Shown: positions 46,151 through 56,235 of the stretch, piece after piece
Numbering within the stretch: the first letter of the stretch is position 1
How the letters are laid out: the number at the start of each line of letters is the position of its first letter
Program-made: the position numbers and the translations under genes
The notes under the pieces: model-generated
What the model saw: only the letters and a program-made list of their open reading frames with translations
The model's database searches: none
What the model was told of the DNA's origin: nothing
Assembly: GCF_000708205.1 (NCBI RefSeq)
Contig: NW_014575560.1
Location: forward strand, 64,501 to 128,500
Direction: 5' to 3'
DNA: 64,000 nt
Source: Mixia osmundae IAM 14324
Lineage: Eukaryota > Basidiomycota > Mixiomycetes > Mixiales > Mixiaceae

Positions 46151-47600
46151 CTACTCGTAGACATCGCGCACACTGGATGCACCAGTATCGAAGGTGACGC
46201 TGCGATGGCGCTGATGGGCCCTGCTCATGCTATCCGACGCGCTGCCGTGTCTCATCCGCCGGGGTGAGAACGGTAGGTCTTCGTCTGCTGGGCTTGCAGG
46301 TAATGGCGATTCTGGTAGTGGTAGACCTGTTGCCAGCATTTGACTCTGTAGGAGAGAAAACCCCGGCGAGGGAGGGACAAGGGCAGCGGTGAAGCCCGCA
46401 AAGATGTCGCGCGTATCTGCTATCGAACGTGCAGGTGTGTTGATAGAATTGAAATCCCACGAGTCATTGTAGATCGAGTTGTGTATCGAGTCGAGTCGAC
46501 GGCGGTGCTGGCGTTCGCTCACAGGTGGCAGGTCGGCCAAGATTTGCGTGACAAGGTGTTGCTTTGACCTCGCTTGGCGGAAGAAGGCGTGGCCCAGTAG
46601 CTTCGCTGCTGTCGGCCTGTATCTACATCAGCAGGCGCACAGTTGTACTACAAGTAGCTCACCTCTTGGCGGGTTCCTTCTGCAGACAATTGTCAATGAC
46701 ATCCTTGAACGCCTTTGAGAATGTGTGCTTGTTCGCAAGTATGTCCAGCGTAGGCGAGACGTCGTTTACGGTAGCCAGAAGCTGCTTCGTTGTCGAGAGA
46801 TATTGTCCGGGGAGCTTGCCAGTCGCAATCTCGATGGCAGAAATGCCTAAGGACCAGATGTCTGCTGCCTGATTGTAGAGGTCACTGCGGACCACTTCTG
46901 GTGCGATATACAGCGGCGTGCCTACAAAGGTCGTACGCGATGTTCCGTTCGTGTTCGAGCCGTCGAGAAGCAGAGAAGCCACTCCGAAATCGCCCAAGAG
47001 GACAGTCCCGTCAGAATCAAGGAGCACGTTCGCGGGCTTCAGGTCGCGATGTACGTAGCCATTGAGATGGAGGTAGGCCAAACCGCAGAGCGCTTGTTTG
47101 AGTATCGTCGCGCATGTGACCTCGTCTAGACCGTCTTGATGTGCAAAGCGGATGATATCGAGCAGGGAGCCATGATGCATCAATCGCGTTGCTATGCACA
47201 ATTTCGACTGGGCAACCCATTCGCCACGCACACGCAGTACGTTCGTATGCTTGCTGAGTGACATGAGCTGCGTCTCTCGCCTGAGCATATCGATCGCAGA
47301 CGAGCTACATCGCTCAAGGTCGATCACTTTGATGGCGCAATCTCGGTCGAGCGGCTTGAAGTACGCAGAGTAGACGACCGATGAAGCGCCGAAGCCGATG
47401 ACGTCCTTCAGCTCATAATCTTCCTGACGAGAGCTGAACATAGGCCAGTCATCTGGTACGGCTTGCAGGATCTTGCGCGTTTCGTTGAACAGGCCCGTCA
47501 GCATTGGCGGTCGCTTCTTGTCGGCTTTCGCATCGGGTTTGCCCGTGCCTGGCGCAGACTCGCCGTCAGGCTTGTTGCGCAGGCTGAAACGTGACTTCAT
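46151..47600 (-). CDS. Ste20-family protein kinase, SPAK/OSR1 (Fray)-like
   Basis: Serine/threonine kinase of germinal-centre-kinase subgroup VI, which controls ion/osmotic or polarity responses. ATG 47600 (MKSRFSLRNKPDGE) is the first Met in frame. Kinase motifs: YELKDVIGFGASSVVYSAYF (Gly loop), CAIKVIDLE (catalytic Lys), YVHRDLKPANVLL (HRD), LLGDFGVASLL (DFG), TFVGTPLYIAPEVV (activation loop and APE), DIWSLGISAIEIATGK. A short intron near 46620-46664 separates KEPAKR from RPTAAKLLGHAFFRQA. The tail (residues 345 to end) is Ser/Pro-rich with no obvious conserved PF2 docking domain. It is divergent from coactosin, with 102 bp between starts. Confidence 0.9.
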
Positions 47601-47702
47601 CTCAAACGGCCACGTCGCATGACGGTGCGAGGGCAGTCGCTTCCCAGCGTTGTGGCAAGTCGCGTCGTTTGGCGCATTCGGTGACGTTGTTCGGCCTACG
47701 TG

Positions 47703-48289
47703 ATGGCCGACGTCAGCGACCCGGCCATTCAAGCAGCGTCAGTCAGACTATGTAAGTAGGCTCTGTGCTGATCCGCGCTCACTCGACAGCTACGAAGACG
47801 TGCGGAGTGATGCCAAACCAACAAACTGGCTTCTGTTGGACTATGGCGAGAAAGGCGACAAGCTCAGCGTGACTGCGACTGGCGAAGGTGGCCTAGACGA
47901 GCTCAAGAGCAAGCTAGATGATAGCAGGGCTTCCTACGGCTATGCCCGCATAGAATATGCCGTTGACGTGGAAAGCAAACGCGTCAGGTACGCTCGCGTC
48001 ATTACAACTTGGTTTGAGCTGATGAGTTGCAAAGGATGGTGTACATCATCTGGATAGGCAAGGACGTCAAGGTCATGCGTCGCGGAAAGACTTCTGTGCA
48101 ATCTGCAGACGTGAAAAAAGTCTTGCACAGTTTCAGCTTAGAAGTACGCGAACCGATGCAGGTCGCAATGCATGTCCAAGACTGATGCTTGCGCAGATCC
48201 CAGCAAGCACGAGAGAAGAACTAGACGAAAAGGCAGTGGTCGAGCGACTGAAGAAGTACACGGGCGCCAATTACGGCGCCGGCAGATAG
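47703..48289 (+). CDS. Coactosin-like actin-binding protein (ADF-H domain)
   Basis: Small F-actin-binding protein of the ADF homology fold. ATG 47703 gives MADVSDPAIQAAYEDVRSDA with an intron after the first codons. Then NWLLLDYGEKGDKLSVTATG, DELKSKLDDSRASYGYARIE, an intron, VYIIWIGKDVKVMRRGKTSV, KVLHSF, another intron, and IPASTREELDEKAVVERLKK, ending GANYGAGR. The WIGKDV and KxSV blocks are coactosin hallmarks. Length near 145 residues is typical. It is convergent with the SRRM1-like gene, only 8 bp between stop codons. Confidence 0.92.
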
Positions 48290-48297
48290 ATGCATTT

Positions 48298-50044
48298 CTA
48301 GAGAGGCGCTGGCTTGCCAGGCGTAGCAGACTTGCTGCGTGTCAGCTTTTGCTTGAGCAAGTCCTCCTTGAGTCGCAATTCTCGCTCTGCGGGGGTCGTC
48401 TCGGGCGACATGCTCGGCCGCTGCTTGATCCAATCGTAAGCGAGGAGCGCAGAGGATGAGGACGACTTACAACGATAGGCTCGACAGCTTTCGCGCTACC
48501 TTTGATCGAGATCTGCTTTGGCCTGGTCTCGGAAGCATTATTGAGCAAAGGTTCACGAGTACTGCTGTTCTCCGCTCTAGGGGGACTTGCCGAATGGACT
48601 GATCCACTCCTCGCGCGGGAGGATCGAGGCGAGGGCGAACGCGAGTAAGACGGTCTGCGGCGAGATCTCTCGGCCGCGCGCTCTCTCGGGGGCGGCGAAC
48701 GAGAGTCGTAGCGACGTCGTCTGGGAGGCGAGTCTGCTCGTCTTCGCGTACTCCTTCTGGCCAGCGAGTCATGGCCTGTCTCATACTGGGACGATGGCGA
48801 GCGCGCCCTGCGTGAGCCCCTGCGATCTAACGAAGCCTCTCGACGAGGCCGACGTTCTTCAGAAAGATCTCTTTGCGATCTGCGAGGCGAAGGTGATCGA
48901 GGCGGTGGCGATGGCGAGTACGAGTCGGCTCGTCGCCTTTCCCTCGGCGGAGGAGCAGGCGAGTACGAATCGGCTCGACGCCTTCCTCTCGGCGACGGGG
49001 AGAGCGATCGCGAGTCTGGTCGTCGAGACGATCTGGGCGGCGGTGAAGGCGAATAGGAACCGACACGTCTACGAGCTGGACTGGGCGGAGGCGAGGGTGA
49101 GTAAGAATCGCGCCGCCTTCTCTGCCTTGGACGTGGCGAGAGCGATCTGACGGGGCTGCGCGAATCTCGACCACGGCGAAGAGGTGTGCGAGAGCGAGAC
49201 CTAGGTCGACGGTCAGTATCGCGCGATGGTGGCTCATAGTAGCGAGGGCGGTTATCGCGTCTAGGCGGCGGCGGCGGCGACGGCATTCGAGGGGGCGGTC
49301 CTCTTGATCCGTAGCCCGAGTCTCGTCCAGGCGGTGGCTGGAAACCTCCTCGACCACGCCCTCGTCCGTAGAAGCCTCTATCGCTGCCTTGGAAATTTCT
49401 TTGAGCCTGCCTGTCTGCCATCTCGCGCGCTCTGATCTCGTCTAATTGTCGACGGGGTGGAGCATCTCGAGGCCCAGTGGGACCAGGCTGTGCGCCATTG
49501 GCCACACGTTGAGAGGCATCCTGGTCAGACTGAGTCTTGCGCTGCAGCATCTCTCGCTTCTTCTCCTCGATGAACTGAGCAGGCACTTTGACAGGTGAGG
49601 CTTGAGCAGACAGGAGGAGATTCCACAGCTCGATCATGAAGGGAGCCGTCTTGCGTTCGAGGAAGCCGGTCAGAGAGATCTGCATCTTCTTCGGATCAAC
49701 GAGCTGTGCGGCATACAGATCAGTAGGCCCAGGGCTGGCTTGGAATGAGGACTAACAGGAGCTGCCTTGTCCTCGAGCAAACCGTTGACGTACTCGATGA
49801 CGACCTCGTCTTCCATGCCAAGCAGCTCTGTCACTCGCCTGGCAATCCACGGTCGCATGACACTCATCTCCACCTTGCGCATGTCGACCTGCCGCCCCTC
49901 GTCAGCAAGTGTGGGTTGACCAATTCACGAGAGGCTCACTCTCTGAGCAAACTCGGCAGGGAACTTCATCGTCTTGAGGAGCTGCTTGTCCTTGTCGGCG
50001 AACCGTATGTCCTGCTCGAACGTCGTGCCTCGCATCGAGTCCAT
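48298..50044 (-). CDS. SRRM1-like PWI-domain splicing coactivator
   Basis: Nuclear SR-related matrix protein that bridges splicing factors and the exon-junction machinery. Exon 1 from 50044 (MDSMRGTTFEQDIRFADKDK) leads into the PWI domain: LKTMKFPAEFAQ, VDMRKVEMSVMRPWIARRVT, ELLGMEDEVVIEYVNGLLED, VDPKKMQISLTGFLERK. The PWI box itself reads RPWIA. A very long RS/RD-rich tail follows, with tandem copies of RRRADSYSPSPPPR-like units (48,640-49,250). After a final intron comes QRPSMSPETTPAERELRLKE, DLLKQKLTRSKSATPGKPAP and the stop at 48298. This matches SRRM1 in order and ending. Confidence 0.88.
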
Positions 50045-50558
50045 CCTGGCGAGCTTGCTGGTCGCCCGAGACGCTGAAGTTTTCCGAGACGGTCACGTCG
50101 CGATGATGATGCCCATGTCCATCTCAGCGCCCTCAGCCAAGTCGCTCTGCGCCGACAAAGACAGCTCTCCTCGTCTCAGACATTGACCTTCGGAGCAGCT
50201 GATCGCCTGATTCGGCACCGGCACAAAGTGTCGCTTAGCTCGTCGTACATGCGCATCTACGTGTCCGACGCCGCACCCCCTCAACGACTTGTTGGCCGGA
50301 CACAGTCCTCACGGTCCATGCGTTCGAGCCCCCCGTGCTCGCACGGTCTATGCGTTCGATCCCCCCGTGCTCGCTTCAGGAGGAGCTGTGGGTCCGCGCA
50401 CGATCATCTCGGCAGCAAGGTACACCGCTCGAACCTCTTCATTGATCCGACCCTGCGCAGTCCCAAGCTTCAAAGACCGCCTCCCTTGCCCATCAATATC
50501 ACAACGACTACTGTTCTACCTTCATCTACTACATACTACTACCAGCAACACAGCCAAT
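50045..50558. other. Intergenic promoter region of the secreted LPSG-repeat gene
   Basis: About 510 bp. It contains a tandem 32-bp direct repeat (50310-50373) and, just before the ATG at 50559, a C/A/T-rich leader with repeated CTACTA/CATCTACTAC motifs. No gene is supported here. Confidence 0.5.
50310..50373. repeat. Two tandem 32-bp direct repeats
   Basis: Units at 50310-50341 and 50342-50373 are identical except for two transitions/transversions (C/T at position 8, G/T at position 19). Each contains ATGCGTTCGA(G/T) followed by a C6 run and GTGCTCG. They sit about 190 bp upstream of the secreted protein's ATG, so they could be duplicated regulatory sites; that role is inference. Confidence 0.8.
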
Positions 50559-51140
50559 ATGAAGTACACAATGATGATCTTTGTTGCGCTCGCGACCTCC
50601 GCTTTTGCCATGCCCCAGGTATGTCCACTGTTTTCACTGTCGGCTTGAGCTCATGTAGGTACTCTCCACCAGTTCAGCGGCCTCGGCAACATCCTTGGCG
50701 CTCAGACTACGCCTGCCGCGTCGGTTGCCACTCCTACCATGGACGCTGCCGTCGCACCTGCTGCAGCGACGACCGCCGCCACCGGTCTCAGCGGACCGTT
50801 TGCCAACAACCCGCTCGGCTCTATCGCCGCTGTCGACCCTAGCTCGACCGGCACCGTCGCAGGCCTGACTTTGCCCACCGCTCTGCCCAGCGGAATCGTT
50901 CTGCCCAGCACGCTCCCTTCGGGCATTCAGCTCCCGGGCGTCTCCGGCACGCCCTCGGCTGTCACGGCGCTGCCAGGCCTGCCTACCGCACTCCCTTCGG
51001 GCAGCGCATTGCCCACGGCACTCCCAGCCATCAGCTTCCCTTCGATCTCGCTTCCTTCGGGATTCCCTGTCCTTGGCGCTGCCCAGCCAGCTTCATCAGC
51101 TGCGACTACGCCCGCCGCTGTCACACCCGCCAGCGCATAA
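50559..51140 (+). CDS. Secreted Ala/Pro/Ser-rich repeat protein
   Basis: ATG 50559 starts a signal peptide (MKYTMMIFVALATSAFAMPQ). A short intron near 50619-50671 separates it from FSGLGNILGAQTTPAAS. The mature part is almost entirely Ala, Pro, Ser, Thr, Leu and Gly. It carries an imperfect repeat of the form LPTALPSG / LPSTLPSG / LPTALPAI (at least five copies between about 50870 and 51040), then ends in SSAATTPAAVTPASA. There are no cysteines and no GPI tail. It may be a wall-associated or surface-active protein; no family recognised. It neighbours the cysteine-rich peptide cluster on the opposite strand. Confidence 0.7.
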
Positions 51141-51335
51141 CCGCTCAATGGACATTTAGATCGTCGATGCATGTTGCTTTCGTTTCCTCATCGCGCAGTG
51201 ATCGGCTGAGCAGCGCTTTCTGGAAAGTGGGACTGATCTGCAGCCCAGGATTGTTCGGTCATTCGCACGAGCTCAGGTCACTTCGCAAGCCTCAACACAA
51301 AGAAGCCGTCGCGGCGGCCGGTATTTGCCGCTCTT

Positions 51336-51554
51336 CTAGCAGTCACAATGATCCCACGAAGGGGTGCCTGGGCAGCATTCGGTGCCGGTGTAGCACGTGA
51401 AGCAGTCAGAGCCAGTCTGGTCATGCCAGCGGCCTGCCTGTGCTCTGTTTGGCCATCAGTCAAGACCACCAAAAACTTGCGAGGAACTGGCTTACCCGCA
51501 GGCGAAGCTCGCAACGAGGATTGCCATCGAGATCAAGCCTACCTTGGCTGCCAT
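51336..51554 (-). CDS. Tiny secreted cysteine-rich peptide, copy A
   Basis: Two exons (51496-51554 and 51336-51444) separated by a 51-nt GTAAGC...AACAG intron in phase 2. The product is 55 residues. It has a short signal peptide (MAAKVGLISMAILVASFACG), a linker, then DCFTCYTGTECCPG, six residues and CDC at the very end. The cysteine pattern C-F-x-C-x5-C-C-P-G-x6-C-x-C-stop is exactly repeated in copy B. Too short for ordinary gene finders. Function unknown; effector-like or antimicrobial roles are possible by analogy only. Confidence 0.65.
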
Positions 51555-51773
51555 TCTGTTTCTTTGTTGTCTTTCTGATAAGTCTGTTTGGTTAGAAGCC
51601 GAGATCAGAAGCAACATCAGCTCGAGCCGATCAGCCGGACTCTGTGTGTCAACGGATGGTTTACCGTCAAACGGTAACGAGGCAGAATTTAGCGTTTCGA
51701 AGAGGATAAGCGCCGGGCAAACAGTGCCAAAGTCAATGCATCGAAGTTTTTTTTGAGAGGCGAAACGTTTAGC

Positions 51774-51969
51774 TCAGCAGTTGCATCGGGGATATTTCTT
51801 GTCGCCCGGACAGCAAATGCCGTTGAAGAGACAGCCAAAGCATCCCGTCGGACCGCTGCAAATCGATTGAGTGTGAGTCATGTCAGAAAGGAGATAATGC
51901 TGACGCTTTGGCAACCTCGGCGAGGGTCAGGATCGTTGCAGCCATAATGAGAATCGTCTTGAAGTCCAT
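51774..51969 (-). CDS. Tiny secreted cysteine-rich peptide, copy B
   Basis: Two exons (51905-51969 and 51774-51855) with a 49-nt GTCAGC...TTGCAG intron, also phase 2 and also directly after the signal peptide. The product is 48 residues: MDFKTILIMAATILTLAEVAKA, then GPTGCFGCLFNGICCPG, six residues and CNC-stop. Cysteine spacing is identical to copy A although other residues differ, so selection on the scaffold is likely. It lies 219 bp upstream of copy A on the same strand, consistent with tandem duplication. Confidence 0.68.
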
Positions 51970-52252
51970 CTCTTTACTCCGAATATCGATGCTGCTGTCG
52001 TACTCTTTGTCAGTCTTGAGAAGTGGCGAGGAAAGTTCAGATCCGTGCAAGAAGTAGTCGCTGATCTGGAGCCTCCTCGAAACAGAGCTAGCGGCGAATG
52101 CATCTCCAAACACGTCCAGCGCGCCTTTGACTTTGCGCGCTCGGGGCTATAATGATGCTACTTGGACTTGCGGAACATGCCGACAACGCAATCACCTGCT
52201 TGCGAAAGCCGATGATGAGCTGCAGCGCACGAGACTGAGAGATTTGAGACGT

Positions 52253-52438
52253 TCAATGTGGCCATTCGCAGCACATTTCGCCCGGGCAGAACATGCACTG
52301 CTTTCTCGGATGCCTGTGATCGATGAGCACGGCCTGAGATGACGGCGGGCAAAGCACGAACGCCAGAGCAGTCTGTGCTACCAAAACGGCTGCAAACGCG
52401 AGCAGGAAGAAGTTGGGAGACACTAGAACCGCTTGCAT
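52253..52438 (-). CDS. Possible third secreted cysteine-rich peptide, copy C (divergent)
   Basis: A 61-residue frame begins with a good signal peptide (MQAVLVSPNFFLLAFAAVLV, cleavage likely after AQTALA). The mature part ends KQCMFCPGEMCCEWPH-stop, with C-x2-C-x4-C-C. The pattern resembles copies A and B but has one residue fewer between the second and third Cys and lacks the final C-x-C. It is in the same orientation and 283 bp upstream of copy B. A 28-nt intron-like segment after the signal would change the frame, so the model is uncertain. Confidence 0.4.
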   Translation of the reverse strand: MQAVLVSPNFFLLAFAAVLVAQTALAFVLCPPSSQAVLIDHRHPRKQCMFCPGEMCCEWPH

Positions 52439-52975
52439 GAGTCCGCGCTGTCAAGCCGAGTGACTGCCCGACTGACTTGCTATCGAGGAAGTCCGAATGT
52501 CTATGACGTGGAGAAGTCGATTGCTGCAGAGCAAGTCAAAGCGTGTCGATCTATCGATCGATGGCGAGTAAGGACGCTCGACGTCAGAGGGATCCGGTAG
52601 ACTAGAGTCCTGATGAAGCTTTGCCAAAGCATCTCAAAGCTTTAGCGTGAGTCCTGAGGCATTGATGGGAGCAGAGCTTGACACAACAAACTGCTTGGCA
52701 TGGCCGGCGGCAGTCAAGGCGACATGCCGAGTTGTTCGCTGACACAGCGACGCTGCAGATCGCTGATGGAGACTGCGAATGCTCAGCTGGTCGGCCTCTG
52801 TGACCAATACATTGTGTCGGTAGAAAGTGTTCAGACTCGGGAGGATTCGCTGAGCAAAGCAGGTGTCGATATGTACAGAGATGTCGCAAGCGATCGACGA
52901 AAAAGGCGCGCAAATTCATCAGCAGCGGTCAGGCATGTACTTGGACCTGAGCACAGATTGCAATGGAAGACATGT
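52439..52975. other. Intergenic region between peptide cluster and RPP0
   Basis: About 540 bp holding the RPP0 3' end. A minus-strand frame (52602-52919) is cysteine-rich (LDCRRPCQAVCCVKLC), but it has no signal peptide and overlaps what should be the RPP0 3' untranslated region. I do not call it a gene. Confidence 0.4.
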
Positions 52976-54030
52976 CTAGTCGAAGAGACCGAAGCCCTGC
53001 ATGACAGCATGGTATCAGCATGGAACGGGTGTAAGCTCATCAGCGAACTTGCCATGTCATCGTCGGATTCCTCCTTTTCCTCTGCGGGCGCTTCCTCGGC
53101 GGCAGCAGCAGGCGCGTCGGCAGCGGCGGCGGACTCTGCAGGCGCGGCAGCAGCAAAGGCAGAAGGATCGGCAAGGTAAGCCTTGATCTTCTGAACGCCT
53201 TCGAACTCGTATTCGGTCTCGATCGCGACAGCGAGCAAGTTCTTGTACGAGTTGACGAGCGAGTGGGTGACGGATGCCAGTGTGGGGTAGTTGATTGCGA
53301 GCGAGATGGCGGCAATCGTCTTGATGCCCGACAGGAAGCGATCGATCAGCACCTTGTCTTCGACATCGAGCACGGACGGGTTGAAGGCCATGCCGTCAGA
53401 GAAGACTGCGATGGGCACAGCTCCGTACGTGAAGGGCGAGATGTTGAGCATGTTGAGCAAGGTCGCTTCTGAGGCACCGACGCGAGTGCCGGCAGTGACG
53501 ACTTTGACGACAGAGACGATTTCGATAGCACCTCTTGCGATCTTGGTAGGGATACCCAGTGCCTGGAAGAAGGATGTCTTGCCAGGTTCCATACCGGTAG
53601 GACCGGCCTGGATAGAAACATCGAGGGGAGCGTAGGCACCGGCACGGGCAGGTGCGGCGACCTTGTTGGCGACGATGATGTCTCTGACCTCCTTGAGATC
53701 ACTCTTTGTGAAGACGAAGCCGACGTTGCCCTTGACGTAAGGCAGGAATCGTTCGAGCTGAGGGAACTCGGTGATCATGCCTCGCATCGCACGACGGATC
53801 ATCGTGTTCTTGCCCATGAGGACGACTGCCTTGCCTCGGAGTGCCTGTCGAATCTGATGCATCTGATTCGAGCCGACTGTGCAGACGGGAAAAGCTCTGT
53901 CAGCGCAATGGCAGGCTGAGGCCACTGTGCGCACCATTCTCGACTTCGACGACAAAGATGGCAGGGTAAGTCTCGACGAGTACGCGGAGCTTCTCAAAGT
54001 AAGCCGCCTTGACGTCCTTTGTCTTGCCCA
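52976..54030 (-). CDS. RPP0: 60S acidic ribosomal protein P0
   Basis: Stalk base protein that anchors P1/P2 dimers and activates translation GTPases. ATG 54030: [33 protein letters not shown], intron, [34 protein letters not shown]. The centre carries the L10 fold ([20 protein letters not shown]) and the P1/P2-binding helices ([13 protein letters not shown]-like). The tail is Ala-rich, then [10 protein letters not shown], and a last exon gives GFGLFD. That last intron (52997-53052) has a GC donor. The conserved SDDDMGFGLFD end is only reached with this splice. Confidence 0.96.
52997..53052 (-). other. GC-AG intron before the last exon of RPP0
   Basis: Donor ATG|GCAAGT, acceptor CATGCAG|GGC, 56 nt. 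It produces the universal P0 ending DDDMGFGLFD. No GT donor in reach gives this join. Confidence 0.85.
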
Positions 54031-54469
54031 TCTTGGTCTGTGTCTGGCGTTACGAGCTCAAAGCGACAGTGTCTGATCTTGCTCCTTGTGCGAACTGGAG
54101 ACCCCCGCTTTGCTTTTGTCTTCTGAGTGAAGACGTAGGAAAGGGATATTTCAGGCTCCCTGTGCTTCCTTCCGTCAGCTCGCTCTCCAGCGACACAGCT
54201 TCATGCGACTCACAATTCTCGCTGAGTGTCTTGTGGCTGACGCGCGACTAGATGCCAAATTTTCAAGTGTATCTGGGAGCGACGACCCCGATCACTCGCG
54301 ACACCTGTGCCGCTACACCCAGCACCATCTGCAGCAACCTCATCCCTCGTGAGGCTCTAGCACACTTGCCAGACGCTTGATCAGCTCCGAGATCGCCAAG
54401 GCGCTGCGATCTGGTCAGACTTGGCTCGCTTGCGCGTCTCATTAGCTCGCGCGATCAGCACGAGGCGAG
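54031..54469. other. RPP0/RPT2 divergent promoter region
   Basis: About 440 bp between two highly expressed housekeeping genes. I saw no proteasome-associated control element of the yeast type and no repeat. Several CTTGCG/GCTCGC stretches occur but without symmetry. Confidence 0.4.
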
Positions 54470-56192
<1,723 letters not shown>

Positions 56193-56235
56193 GCAAAGCC
56201 CTGTTGTTACTCCGTTTGCATGGTCAGATACAAGT

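Noticed and set aside
48587-49150. Long plus-strand frame opposite the SRRM1-like gene
   Set aside because: It is the antisense shadow of the SR-rich repeat region; codon bias of repeats keeps the reverse frame open.
52602-52919. Cysteine-rich minus-strand frame next to the peptide cluster
   Set aside because: It has many cysteines but no signal peptide, no matching cysteine spacing, and overlaps the expected RPP0 3' untranslated region. Probably chance.
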